The notes under the pieces were generated by a model. It was not told where the DNA came from. It saw only the letters and a list, made by a program, of their open reading frames with translations, and did not search any database. From Axinella damicornis (taxonomy: Eukaryota; Porifera; Demospongiae; Axinellida; Axinellidae), in assembly GCA_963931865.1 (NCBI GenBank), contig OZ007506.1, positions 16,010,242 through 16,074,241 of the forward strand: a stretch of DNA of 64,000 nucleotides, given 5' to 3'. Made by a program: the position numbers and the translations under genes. Below are positions 36,501 to 47,100 of this stretch, one piece after another; the first letter of the stretch is position 1, and each line of letters begins with the position of its first letter.

Positions 36501-37798
36501 AAGGTGCTCGACAACAAACACATAACCACATTAATTCCCCAGCTTTTGCTTACAAAAACCAATGGGAGTTGACTGGAAATTGGGAAGAACCTTACAACCA
36601 CCTCCACCAGACCTTACAGAAGTGGGCCTGAGGTACACAGCTACGTAAACGAGTTGCAACGAAAATCCAAAGGAATTATCTCGCTAACATATCTCTGAAT
36701 TTCCATCTCTTAGTAAAGAGGTTGGGTGAAGGTTTCCTGAACTAATCAGTTCCACGTGGACATCCCCTCCTTTTTTTGATCTAGAACCAGTGACTATAAG
36801 AGTTTCAAATAAGGAATTCTCAATTCCCATTGCTGCTTTAATTATAGAGTCAGTATGGTAAGTCGGTAATGAGTTTTAAAAGTGAAAATGTTGGAGGGAA
36901 TGAGGCTACGTATATCTGGCACAATGATCGGGACATGACTTTGTTATGCAGTGTTATCTCCCTCTCTGTTCTCACACACTCCACCACAAGAATAGGCAAG
37001 GCTACAGTTGAAAGTAAGGACTGTAATTTAGCAAAGCAAAAAAACATTGTAATCTTTGATAATATAAGCTAGCACTAGTATACATACTTGCAATAATTTT
37101 GCAATATTCTACCATATGTGCAGGCTCAATAAGTGGAACTTTCCAAGCAAGCAATACTAACCTTGAATATCCTGCACACTCAGAACAATTCTTCTTGCTG
37201 GATCGTACTGGTCAAGAAGTCGAGCGATGAGATCTTTTCGTCCTAAATGGTCCAACCATTTACGCAATGTAGGGAGCTCCTTTACTTCAGGCTTCAGCAG
37301 CTCTTCTTGCTCAGCACGTATGAACACCTTCAGCAATTTCGCAAACCCAACATTTGGAGAGTTTGGTAGGTAGGGCCCGTCAGGATTCAAGTGCAGCTCA
37401 AGCCTTGCAAAGCAATCAACTAGGTCACTTGCCTGCTCATCACTAAGCTCCTTGGCAATGTTTGCAAGCAGCTCTCTGAAGATAAACCGAGGGAGACTGA
37501 CGTCTGATTCATAAAGCTTTTCAGCTTCCTCATATTTCAATAACCAGCCATGTTTTTGTCCCTGCAAGCCAGGAATGTTAAGAGCACGTACAGTGAGAGA
37601 AAGAGCAGTGGAGAAATGCTCCGAATGCTTCAGGTCATGGTAGTAAGTACGAAGGTGCTCAGCTCTGTCTACCTTACTCTGTGGAAGAACAGCACCAAAG
37701 AGATACCGTACGTGAGCAAGGTCGAGCCAGTCAGCTTCTCTCTCTATGCTATCTAAAGCACGGACAAAGTCTGCTTCTGATACGATCTGACCTGCCAT
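15513..37798 (-). CDS. NLR-type receptor: tandem DED-like, NACHT, leucine-rich repeats (10 exons, complete)
   Basis: Coding exons on the minus strand: 37798-37162, 35930-35883, 29490-27855, 25630-25535, 24196-24113, 21333-21250, 20813-20730, 19848-19765, 18379-18296, 15615-15513. All junctions are GT-AG. They sum to 2940 nt, an open frame of 979 residues with TAA at 15513. Residues about 5-95 and 120-205 look like two death-effector domains (second: FRELLANIAKELSDEQASDL ... LRKWLDHLGRKDLIARLL). NACHT: Walker A GRPGSGKTT (about 318-326), Walker B VCFAFDGLDE (about 392-401), TSRP (about 429). LRRs fill about 741-979, one per 84-nt phase-2 exon. Such proteins are cytosolic sensors that oligomerise by NACHT and signal by death-fold contacts; ligand and partner are unknown here. 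The ATG follows an acceptor (CTACACAG), so a non-coding first exon is likely. Introns are full of repeats. Confidence 0.88.
15887..16045. repeat. Palindromic foldback repeat in the last NLR intron
   Basis: GTTTGCAGTGCATTACGGG at the left is matched by its inverse at the right, with arms of about 65 bp including GTTAACGGTC/GACCGTTAAC. A related but diverged hairpin with GTGCATTAC and TAGCACGAGG lies at 29722-29879. Both are non-coding. Confidence 0.65.
17186..18129 (+). mobile_element. Non-coding dispersed repeat (family B) with 16-bp target duplication
   Basis: TTAACTACACTGTGCT lies at 17170-17185 and again at 18130-18145, flanking a 944-bp element. It starts AAAAAGCACTAAAGTGCAAA and ends CTCGCCCCCGCATGGGCAAG, with a (CACAGA) microsatellite before its 3' end. 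A second copy is at about 58340-59226 and a 3' fragment at about 23190-23280. The long target duplication and lack of inverted ends suggest retroposition, SINE-like, but I find no clear polymerase III boxes. It lies in the NLR intron between exons 9 and 10. Confidence 0.65.
17492..17530. mobile_element. 39-bp TAGTCTCG element with 9-bp target duplication
   Basis: A minimal inverted repeat: TAGTCTCGTTCCGAGAC at the left and CGCGAGACTA at the right. The flanks ACCCACGAG and ACTCACGAG match at 8 of 9. The second family B copy (near 58635) has the same region without the insert and with a single ACCCACGAG, which is an empty site proving the 9-bp duplication. Confidence 0.8.
19264..19690. repeat. 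Inverted-repeat element of the GGCTATTATTCGAGGGCGG group
   Basis: The left end has GGTGCGGCTACTATTCAAGG and the right end GGAGGTGCGGCTATTAGAGG. Related pieces lie at about 41778-42465, 53170-53700 and, with a GGCGGCGTTTATTCGAGG variant repeated in tandem, 38080-38620. None encodes a transposase. Confidence 0.5.
20130..20581 (-). repeat. Family A dimeric repeat, truncated copy in the NLR intron
   Basis: Reverse-orientation copy ending CAGGAGTGCGGTTGCCCCTC. Both modules with the TTTTCAGCACC/TTCATGTCAGTG stretches after the donor-like GTGAGT are recognisable. The terminal CCCCTACCAGGAGTGTAA part is missing. It lies between NLR exons 7 and 8. Confidence 0.65.
21494..21909. mobile_element. TAGCCTCATT MITE with perfect 9-bp target duplication and a G23/C25 inverted pair
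   Basis: The ends TAGCCTCATTCCCAGGCC and its inverse are flanked by GCAAAGAAT on both sides (21485-21493, 21910-21918). The inverted repeat is about 75 bp. Nested inside is a second inverted pair (GTCAGGTGGATGTGG / TACATCCACCTGAC) that carries 23 consecutive G at 21624-21646 and 25 C at 21763-21787. There is no coding capacity. It lies in the NLR intron upstream of exon 6. Confidence 0.85.
22430..22870 (+). pseudogene. Ty3/Gypsy-type retrotransposon gag fragment
   Basis: The frame at 22612-22863 reads a gag capsid-like stretch: RFHFHRRSQAPGESVAEYVA then ELCRLAMHY and EEEALRDRLVCGLK, typical of Ty3/Gypsy gag. Upstream, the related sense (YKLEFEKVTAYMERV) is broken by a stop near 22515. After about 22800 the sense moves to another frame (LLTYTDLTLAK). 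No protease, reverse transcriptase or LTRs are seen. It is a relic in an NLR intron, on the opposite strand. Confidence 0.7.
23498..23549. mobile_element. 52-bp TAGCCTCATT element (Mutator-like family)
   Basis: The termini TAGCCTCATTCCCAGGC and GGCCTGGTAACAAGGCTA are near-inverse. The flanks CCCATTATG and CTCATCATG match at 7 of 9. It is a deletion derivative with almost no interior. Confidence 0.5.
24465..24545 (+). repeat. 20-bp tandem repeat, about four units
   Basis: GAGAAAGATGTTCTGCTCA is repeated three times directly and once more after a short CGATAT spacer. It lies in an NLR intron. Confidence 0.7.
25690..26105 (+). repeat. Minisatellite-bearing dispersed repeat (family D), copy 1
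   Basis: The left end has AAGATTTTAACCGTGTGTGTG, then GGGCGGGACTAG and GAAGAATGTTCG. The middle is a degenerate ~29-bp minisatellite (GCAGCAGTTGAAGCGGATGC). The right end is a small hairpin, AAGTAGCT ... AGCTACTT, followed by GTA. Other copies: 39555-39920, 43330-43945 and 52440-52815. The minisatellite creates long spurious open frames. Confidence 0.65.
26291..26966. mobile_element. TAGTCTCG Mutator-like element with perfect 9-bp target duplication
   Basis: The ends TAGTCTCGGTCCCAGACC and GGTCTGGGACCGAGACTA are flanked by GTACTACCA on both sides (26282-26290, 26967-26975). The 676-bp interior includes a minus-strand open frame (26607-26855: KLSGRIKISHVVIKSQ and onward) that looks protein-like, but I cannot name it. 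It may be another captured fragment. It lies in the NLR intron between exons 3 and 4. Confidence 0.85.
27100..27690. repeat. Probable TIR element in the NLR intron
   Basis: The left TACATTATCAAGGGCG and right CGCCCTTGACATTATGTA form imperfect inverted ends. AAAATTCAAAG/TTTGAATTTTG is also in inverse further in. The 143-codon plus-strand open frame inside (27073-27504) has no recognised domain and starts outside the element, so I treat it as chance. Confidence 0.4.
29722..29879. repeat. Palindromic foldback repeat in NLR intron 2
   Basis: AACAGATAATGTGCGT at the left is matched by ACGCACATTATCTGTTTT at the right. The arms of about 60 bp include TAGCACGAGG/CCGAGTGCTA. It is related to the hairpin at 15887-16045. 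Confidence 0.65.
30789..32291 (-). repeat. Three family A repeats in tandem, with a triplicated terminus
   Basis: Three reverse-orientation copies: about 30789-31384, 31390-31861 and 31862-32291, each ending CAGGAGTGCGGTTGCCCCTC. The first copy starts with three tandem units of about 42 bp (TTACACTCCTGGTAGGGGAA through GCCGCGTAAATAA). Each copy retains both internal modules with small differences. The array lies in NLR intron 2. Confidence 0.75.
32399..33869. mobile_element. 1.47-kb TIR element with 7-bp target duplication
   Basis: The left end CAAGAGCGCATAAGTAGGTC at 32399 is matched by its inverse ending CGCTCTTG at 33869. The next bases also match (GGAGTAAGAG). CTAAACA flanks both ends (32392-32398, 33870-33876). 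The interior has only short open frames (32869-33120, 33411-33611), with no transposase. A 7-8-bp duplication fits hAT-like or related elements. The flanking sequence ACTACCTTCTGYGGCATGG is itself duplicated (32351 and 33930). Confidence 0.65.
33990..34732. mobile_element. TIR element with CCGTATATC termini and TA target duplication
   Basis: The left end CCGTATATCTTCTAAAAATT is matched by its exact inverse at 34708-34732. TA flanks both sides (33988-33989, 34733-34734). The 743-bp interior is non-coding as far as I can tell. It shares the TA + CCGTA start with the elements at 11175-12169 and 63234-63769. It lies in NLR intron 2. Confidence 0.75.
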
Positions 37799-40700
37799 AC
37801 CATCCTTGTCCTGTGTAGAGAACAGAAACAAAGGATGAAAGGAAGCTTTCTTAGTTATAACTGAAACATTACAGTTTTCCTGCAGAGTAGCAATGTGGAA
37901 TTGTCAAATTTCATGTGGCAGGGCACGATGAATGGGTAGTACTGATTGTTTACTTGTATGTACATAGTAACTACCGTATTTCCACAAAAAAGACGCCACA
38001 GTATTTAAAGTTCATTTTGGCGTGGCGACTACTGTATTTCCGCGAATATTTCGTTGGTCAGTTTGGTGCGGCCACTACTCGAGGGCGGCGCTTATTCGAG
38101 GGCGGCGTTTATTACTTTCAGCAGTATGACAGCACCACGTACACAGCTAGCTCCCCGTCGAATTGCATCGACAAGCAGGTGAGAAAGTCAAAGTTTCGGT
38201 CGAGAAACACACAAAACAACAACTCACATGGGCAAGATTCGTCAAGTGCGGTCTGCAATCCGCGGCTGGAACACTGAGCGCTTTGCTAGCCGTCGCTTTG
38301 CATCAAAGCGATACACACGGGACGAGGACGACGGTGAAGATGCCTTTGCGGGATGCATATGGAGGGGCTCGAGGACTATAGACTGTCTTCCACGGCTGTT
38401 GGAAGACATACAAAGTGTTCCACGTTGTATCGTCATACTTTGTGCATGACCCGCCGCGGCGTTTATTAGAGGGCGGCGTTTATTTCGCTCAGCGCCTCTA
38501 AATGTGCGGCGTTTATTCGAGGGCGGCGTTTATTCGAGGGCGGCGTCTATTCGAGGGCGGCGTCTATTCGAGGGCGGTGTTTATTCAAGGGTGGTGTTTA
38601 TTACTTTAAGCAGTATATGACTGTGCCGCATACACATACACAGCATCCCTAGCTAGCACCCTGTTGGAGTAGGTGAGTATAGGTACGGCTCTTACAAAAG
38701 CCGGTCGAGAAACAAACGAAACAACTCACAATGGGCAAGTGGTGTCTGCGGCTGGAGCAAAGCTTTTCAAATAGCTGTTGCTTTGCAACACAGTGGTATA
38801 TACACAGGACGAGGACAACGGTGAAGAAGAATCCCTTTGCGGGTGTGGAGGAGGATGATGACGAGCTCGAGAAGAATGAAACTGTCTCCCATGACTGTCA
38901 GAACTATCTAGAAGACGTACAAATTGTCCATGTGTATCTAGTACGACATCATACTTTGCACACGTGCTTAACCATATACGTAGTGGCCGCGGTGTTTACT
39001 TCACTCAGCATCTCGATCCAATTGCGCAGCACTATTCAAAGGCAGTGTCTATTTGGGAAATACTGTACATGCAACAATAACACTGTTTGGCACCAACCAG
39101 AGCAGCAGAAATCTATGCCCTGACAGGAATATGTCAGCAGTGTAAGGATACTTATACTCAGCTATTTCATTCATTGGTTGAAGGAACAGTAACCAAGGCA
39201 TCCATTCAAGAACCAACCCAAACTAAGCTTTTGTCGCCTACTGTCCCAGGCTCCTCCTTGAGGTACCTGTTCAAGTCAAGGTAGAGTTTACATACATACA
39301 ACACCATAGCTTTTGTTATGATTAACACAGAGATACAACATTCTGATTAATGTGATAGCTGGAAAGAAAGTCCAAGGTGCAAGCACAACACAGCCAATCA
39401 CTACACACAACTTTGGGCCATTATAAGGCACTGCGCCAAGCCCAGACACAGACACAGACACAATCCTTCAGGTAAACCCACCACCTCCCCTGTCCCGCAT
39501 TCCTTTTCTGTTCATCTCCCAAGAACATTGCCAGTAATATTGTAATACCATTGTATCAATACATTAAGATTTTAACGTGTGTGCTGTGCGTGACGGAAGT
39601 GGTATGTTCGTAGGGCGGGACTAGACTAGTGATGCATGACCTTCGTAAATCAACCTTGAACTCCGCGAAGAATGTTCGAGAACATTGTGGAATCTTCCGG
39701 GAAAGCTGGGGCTACAAGCGGATGCAATTGGGGAGTAGCAGTTGAAGCGGACGCAATCAGGGAGCAGTAGCCAAAGCAGATGCAATTGGGAAGCAGTTGA
39801 TGCAGAAGCAATCCAAGAGCAGCAGCTGAAGCAGACGCAAACGGAGAGCAACAGCTGAAGCGGACACAATTGGGGAGCAGCAGTTGAAGCGGATCAATAC
39901 AATTAGGGAGCAGTAGCTGAAGCTTGTAGAAATCAAGACAAACTTGCGAGCTTGAGACCCTTGACCTTCTCCTCAAAAGACGTATTATGATTCTGGACTC
40001 TTGCCCGAAGTCTTGTGCATTATAATAGGAAATACCAACAGAACACTGGCCTCGTTCCCAGGCCCGCACCATTTTCGGTGCAAGAATGGCAGAAGGCCTG
40101 GTACATTTTATCACATGTGTGATGTCAGGGGACAGAAGGTAGACACACCACTGCATGGGCACAACTCAAAGCTTTTCTATAGCAGTCTAAAAGCTGTGGC
40201 AGACTATGGTCAAGACTCCCGGTACCCTCAGAACATAAACGGGTGGGTACAATCGGTGTACTGGACTGGACTAGACTCGCCGAAAATCATTTTCAGCCCT
40301 TTTCAGTGTAAGACAGAGCTAAACATGCTTGTACTATACTGTGTGGGCGGATCAAAGGTACCACTGAATGGCATCATCTAACTATAACTATTATTCATTC
40401 GCTAAAGTTGCTTGCTTAGCCTGTTGAAGCGTCTTTCATGCCTTTCCTGGGTAAGTATAGGTCACAGGTTGGATCATGTAGGACATCTCTCAATGAGTGC
40501 CTAACTGGCTTGCTCTAGCGAAGACCACTTATGTCACAACAGCTCGGTAGAAACCAGACACAATACCGTCCGGAAATCCCCTCTCTTACCTTAGCACAGG
40601 GATGGCTATACTGGCATGGTGACTACGGTTAAATGACATCCCTCTTTCTGACTGAGAACTCCTACTGTTGGAGTGACCTCTGGTAAAGCGCACAATCGCG

Positions 40701-41160
40701 TCTTGTTATCGACACTACACTAGCTACCATCAATTAGCTATAATATGTCATAGATAGTATAGTCCCTATAGTAGGGACTATGGCTATGTTATTGACATGC
40801 GAACCATCAACAACTCACTTGTGCACAGCCGGCCACAGACATAGGTCGCCACACTTTTACAACCCAGACTCTATCTCTGGACACATCGACATCGATTCTC
40901 ACAGTACATGTACAGTAGGACAGGATCTTCAGGCCTCAAGGCTGCTGAATTTAGTAATGAATAACTCCGCGCGCATGCGCGTCTAGATGAGTTTGTGTCC
41001 ATCGGCCCACTCTTTTTACAAACAACAAACAATTTCTTATAGCAGCAAAATTTGCCTCACCAAATAAACATAGTTCACTTCGTACATACGTACACAACAA
41101 CAATTATGCAACAACCACTTGGTACATAATACACAATTACATGTATGTAACATAATTATT
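37799..41160. other. Intergenic region between the NLR and phosphatase genes, mostly repeats
   Basis: It holds two diverged copies of a repeat with ATGGGCAAG and GAGAAACACACAAAAC-like sequence, at about 37970-38620 and 38580-39060. Between them is a tandem GGCGGCGTTTATTCGAGG block (38450-38600). A family D minisatellite copy lies at 39555-39920. The open frames at 38228-38449 and 38731-39123 arise inside these repeats and have no recognised domain. NLR 5' UTR exons and its promoter should lie just right of 37798, but I cannot place them. Confidence 0.5.
39555..39920 (+). repeat. Family D minisatellite repeat, copy 2 (right end missing)
   Basis: AAGATTTTAACGTGTGTGCTG at the left, GGGCGGGACTAGACTAG, then seven or so ~29-bp units with GGGGAGCAGCAGTTGAAGCG-like sequence. 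The right terminal hairpin is absent. Confidence 0.6.
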
Positions 41161-44100
41161 CTAAGTCTTTGTCAGCACAATTCCATCATGGACCAGTCCA
41201 TCATCATTTTGGATGTACTCGAACACCAGAGTGCTGGAATTGGCTGTGAACCTGGAGTATCCCCAGTGCTAAAGGAACATAACAAAACATTGATGTGAAG
41301 TCCACATAATTATGTATAATGTCACTGAAAGTCTCTTCTGGCAACACTTTGGTATTTGGTTGGTTCCAAATGTGGAACTATACAGTCCAAGCAGTATAGC
41401 ATAGCTATGTTTCTCAGCAGCCAGAAATAGTATGTCTCTTATCCGTCCGTGATCGATGTTTGGTTTGCACATTTTCTTAAGTATTTTGTACGTATAGCTA
41501 ATATTTGATATTCAATTATTGTACAAGACTAGATGTAACCAGTATGTGATTTATTTTGGGGAGCACACTTATAGGTATCGAGTCAGATGTCACTGGTATC
41601 GACCTCATCCTCATTGGAGAAATAAAATCAATCAAGGCCACCCATTCACTTCTGGGAGAAATTCACAGGTAGTTAGATTTAAATGACTGATACTGGCTAG
41701 GGGAAGCAATGTGGGACATGTCATACAAAGGGTAATGAGGAATGTCAACAAGTCATGTACACTCCTATAATTTATACCGTATTTCCACGCCGTGGCTACT
41801 ATTTATTTCGTCGTGCGAATTACTGCAGCTACTATTCAAGGGTGGCCACTAATCAAGGGAGGCCCCATTTATTAAACTCAGCATGAACAAGGAAGCAAGG
41901 AATGGATTGGAGTACTGTGATGCATAGTCTCGGTCCCAGACCCAACCAACCCCCAGCACGGATCGCTTTTAGTATCGCGCGGGGGAAGGAAGGAATTTCC
42001 ACACGTTATACTGAAAGTGATACACGCGCTGGATAAACGGTCTGGGAACGAGACTATGTGATGCACTGCTTTGTACCAAAGAAAAAGCTTGCAAAGAAGC
42101 TTGGTTTGCTTCAGCCCTGTGTGGTACTATCACAATCATCCTAACAAAATGGTAGGAAATTGTCAAAGCCATGTACTTTCGTGAAAGATTTCACCGGTCA
42201 CACATCGCTCACGCTTCGGGCATCTGGAAATGCCAAACTTTCCTACACAGCTCTCAGGATACGTATATGACCAACAATCTACGCTCATTGCAAAACGGTT
42301 ATGGTCAATTCCCTCCAAAATCGACCCTAGACAAAGCTCCACCATCCACACAAGGTTGCTCACATGCTATGCAAATACTAGCTGTGGTTAGTAAACAAGG
42401 GCGGTGTTTATTTCATTCAGCCCTTCAGGAGGTGCGGCTATTATTCGAGGGCGGTCACTACCTGTGACACACCTATAGACACCAGGACCTGTTTTCCAGG
42501 ACTTTTTTCATGTTCTGGGAGACCAATTGACAATTTCAGTTCAGGTGACCAACATTATTAGCACCAAAATCAATATCCAGTGATATTAACCATGCATGGA
42601 CTAATGAGATCTGATTTTGAAAATAAGGCCACTGGGCATCTGCAAGTCCCCCCCACGGGAACTCGTGACTGGATGGTCAGCAGATTTCTATCTATTATGT
42701 ACTGTGAATACCATAAAGAAGGATCTTATCATACCTCATAATCAAGTACAACCAGCCAGTTTGGAGGAGTTGGTCTGTACGGAATGATACAAGGGATTAA
42801 ACATCTCCGGCGAACTGAACTACACAGGCTCCTGCTCAAATGTAATCTTACTGGACATTGTTCATGAGTGTTCGTCCTGCCATGCCGATGACGATGTGTA
42901 CAGTAGCTCCTGGGGTACATTTCCCTTGATATACTGCACACATACGTTGGTAACTATGGTGATGACCCCAAAAAGAGAGATCTGCCTTGTATTCCTGTTC
43001 AAGAGTACCAGTGCGTGATGTGTGTGAAGACACCAGAATTATGCGCATTTGGATACATGTGCATGCACAGTAGCTACACTGTATACTGATTTCCCAGCAA
43101 ATGAACTATGCAGTTGTTCAGTTTGTCCGGGGTAGGGTATGAGCTTATAGATGCTATGAAAATATTATATTATACTGTGATAATGTTCACCTTCAGCAGT
43201 GGTTCTATATTTGTCTGTAGGAGCCTAGCTACAGGTAACTCTCCAGATGGTTCAGTCACATTAGTGCTGTCAATGTACATAGGCCTGTAAGACACAACAG
43301 GATATACAGCAGACTGAGAAAGGGTATCAATGCATTAAGATTTTAACGTGTGTGTGTGTGTGTGTGTGTCTGTCTGTCTGTGCTTGACGAAAGTGGGATG
43401 TTCGTGGGGCGGGACTAGACTATAGTGATGCACGACCTTCGTACTTTAATTTATTTACTGAACCTGTACCTCGAACTCCGCGAAGAATGTTCGAGAACAT
43501 TGGGCCCGGGTATGCAATCGGGGAGCAGCAGTCGAAGCGAACGCAATCGGGCGTGCAGCAGTTCAAGCGGACGCAATCGGGGAGCAGCAGTCGAAGTGGA
43601 CGCAATCGGGCGAGCAGCAGTTCAAGCGGACACAATCGGGGAGCAGCAGTCGAATCGCGAAGCGGACACGATCGGGCGGCAAGCAGCAGCTGAAGCAGGC
43701 GCAATCGGGGAGCAGCAGCTGGACGCGAGGCGGAGGCAAACGGGGAGCGCAAGCAGCAGTGGAAGCGGATGCCGCAATCGGGCCCGGGAGCAGCAGCTGA
43801 AGCGGATGCAAGCGGCAAGCAGCAGCTGAAGCGGACGCAATCGGGGAGAAGCAGCTCTTCAGAGAGCTGTCCGGCGCCGGATTACGCACGGTAGGCGAAC
43901 AAGGGGGAAGTAGCTGAGCGAGCGAAGCGAGCTCAGCTACTTGTAATTATAATTGTGAGTGTGCATGAATATGTACCAAGCATGTTTGTGGCAGGAAGCT
44001 GCAGCTGTTAGCAGATGATGCAATTAGGGATGTCAAGTGTTATTCCGTGGTTACTGCATGGGGCCTTCCCAGGGGACTTCCCTCATATAAAGTGCAAGCT

Positions 44101-47100
44101 AGAGGTCTAATTAGGATACTGGTAACCCTCCCACCTATGTAGCAAGGAGGGCCACCACTGACAGTGCATTTTAAATACTCTGTGGGATATATACCTATGT
44201 CCAGAGAAAATCAGCCATGGTGTTTTGGTCCTGTTGACAGTTTTCAGATGGTTGACCAGAAAAGTGTATTGCTTCGATCCCTTGGTGAAGTTGTGCTCCG
44301 TGCTCATCATCACGAAATGGATACAGCCATAGTCGAAACCATACCTGTGGATGCACTAAATGAATATGACTAGCTACCTCTGCGCCCCCATATGATATCA
44401 ATAACTATATTGGCACTAGCTACACAGCAATTAGTCTCAGTCCCAGACCCAAACCCACCCCAGCACGGATCGCATCTAGTATCACGCGCGTGATACTGGA
44501 AGCGATCCGCGCTGGGGTGGTTTGGGTCTGGGGCCGAGACTACACAGCAATGTGACAAGTACTACACAAATGTTACTGTGTACATAGCTTCGCAGTATCC
44601 AGAGGCAAAGTAGATAGGTGGGGTCTCTCAAGGATGTGATAGAATTAGCACACTCTGTCTGTACACTAATCAATCACCTCCTTAAGAGACCAACCTATCT
44701 ACTTTGCCTCAGCACACAGCCACAACCTGCAAAGGTCTGTTCTAGAAACCACAAAAGGTACAGTTGTAAGGTTGTACGGTACAGTGATACATAGGGTATC
44801 ACACGTTTACACGTTACCAAGGCTGTTACCAAGGCTGGTCTGGACCGGGTCTTGGCATTGCAAATCTGTTGACGTATGGCACATTGCACTCTCCACCAGA
44901 ATCATGGCCTTGATAAAAAGCACTGGAAAAGCAAGAAACAGCAACAATGATCCATCAATCATGGGAACTTCTAAGACTAGCTATTGCAGAGAAAGTTGCT
45001 TTAAATTTCATCACAGTTGATGCATCCATGCAGCACTAATACAGTGGATGTGGCTTGTTCATTCAACAGAGGTATAGTCTGTCAAGCTTTATGTGTGTGT
45101 GAAAGAAATTGTCAACAGCTTACTCTGAGTTCTTTGAGTCACTTTCATGATTTCCAGGGCAGACCATGTATGGCAAAGCAGCTAGCACCGGTTTCATTTG
45201 ATCAAAGAATTCTTCCCACTGTAAAGATATACACCAAAAAAGAAAAGTACCCATCTGTGAAAAGCAGTAGTCATGCACACATACATGCAGTGTAGCCTCG
45301 TTCTCAGGCTGTAGGAGAAACGCCTGGCAACATACGTGAGTTCAAACTGATACTTCTGCTGAGAGTTGGCGCGGTACCACATTGTCACATGACAATAACA
45401 GAAACCCATGCCATGTGTTGAAACGTCGTATAGTCACACCCATTATTCACAATAGTCAATTGCTCAATGGTACTATTATAGGCACTCTGCACAATGTTTG
45501 CTCAACTTCTGCTTGCCTTCCGTAGCAGCATATGGAAAAAAAAAGTATCACGTGTACTTCGCTGCTGTAATGAGAAATGAAAGCAATTGCTGTGACATTA
45601 TATCCGTATACAGTTTAAACTGACGGAAGTTGCCAGGCCGTTTCTCCTATACGGCATGGGAAAAAGGCTAGCTAAGTGCAGTGTGGATTGCAAGTCCCTT
45701 GTCAGCAACACCATTTGAGAATCTGAACTTGTCCATTCAGAATTGACGTAGGTACGTAATGTCATCTATGATGGTTCTGATTTTAGTCAGTGTTAAGGGA
45801 CTTGCAAACCACATACCAATAACTAGCAACCCCTATTTCATTACTGCAGCAGTTACATGGAGTATGACCACTCACAACAGCCTCATAACCATCAGCATAG
45901 CTGAGATCACCAACATGTATCACCAGGTCACTGCTATTAATCTCCTGAATGAGATGTTTAGTAGTGTTGATTGATGGCTGCTCCAACTTCAGCACCTGCC
46001 GACTGTCATCATACTCCCCATGACCTAAATCTGCATGGAGGTAACGATGGTATTGTGCTTTCAACTAATGCAGCCTAGTGTCAAGTACTGTAGGAATCAA
46101 TGCGCTTTGTATTTTAGGGAATGATAATCAAGTGAGTGCTTATTAGAATTCCTTCAAGAATGATGTACCTCCAATCGACAGAACTCTTGTTGTTACATCA
46201 GGGCCTGGTACTGGAGCTGCCTTGAAACTGGCCTCTTCACTCCAACCATATATGTCTCCAAAGATATAGTAGTACCTCATGCCTGGAGTTAAACTAAATT
46301 AACGGTAAAACAAAAATAAACCTATTTGTAGGAAGAAGTATGAGTATTGCAGTCTGCCATGTGTAGTGTGTGTTAAAACTCCTAAGGCTTTTGCATATAC
46401 ACAGCCAGATTCACAAGCTAATCTACCCTTCTTACCAAATGGAAACTGTACTACTGGTAGCCAGTGCAACTCACCGATAGCTCATGCTGACCATTTAGAA
46501 ACATGCCCAGGCTTTTGGATAGTCAAGCAGACCCATATTACATCCACCAGTTCATAGCTACTCTTATAGCTAGCTTCATTCAAATGCTGTTAGTAAATAG
46601 GCAGCTCAGTTCCAATCAATGCACATGTCACGTGATTACCATGCTGCTAGAGCTAGTTGAGCAATGGTGGCCAAAGGGAATAAATTTATAAAAGAAGCAT
46701 TCACAACTTCACCAGCAGAATGAGTTTTGTACAGAAGCATTAGTAAATGATCATGACACTGCGGTCAGAATCTTAGTGTGCCTTTCCTTGGAGCTATACT
46801 GTCAACGAGTGCGCTCGAGCAATGGCGAACAATGGGAAGACAAAAGCGTTCATAACTCCACCACCAAGTTGAGTTTCAGCGCCAAAATTAGAGGTTTTGG
46901 GACAGTGCATGATAGAAATCATGATGGTGAAGTCAGAATCTTTGTATATTTATTCACTATTTATGTGGCACAATTTTTCCCCTACTAATAGTGTAATTTC
47001 TAGTGCATGCTAGAAATTGTGCTAGGTATGTGCCTATGGTGACTAAGCATGTGTTGTTGCATCAGCATAATACTGAAGCTATCATATTACCCTCATGAAT

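Noticed and set aside
38228..38449. Basic open frame starting MGKIRQVRSAIRGWNTERFA
   Set aside because: It lies inside a repeat with tandem GGCGGCGTTTATTCGAGG and recurs in decayed form at 38731; no supporting domain.
43500..43840. CRISPR-like spaced repeats
   Set aside because: Units are contiguous minisatellite repeats without unique spacers, and the genome is eukaryotic.
43425..43889. Long overlapping open frames on both strands (up to 134 codons)
   Set aside because: They are produced by the ~29-bp minisatellite of repeat family D; the products are low-complexity Ser/Gly/Arg or Cys/Leu/Pro repeats.
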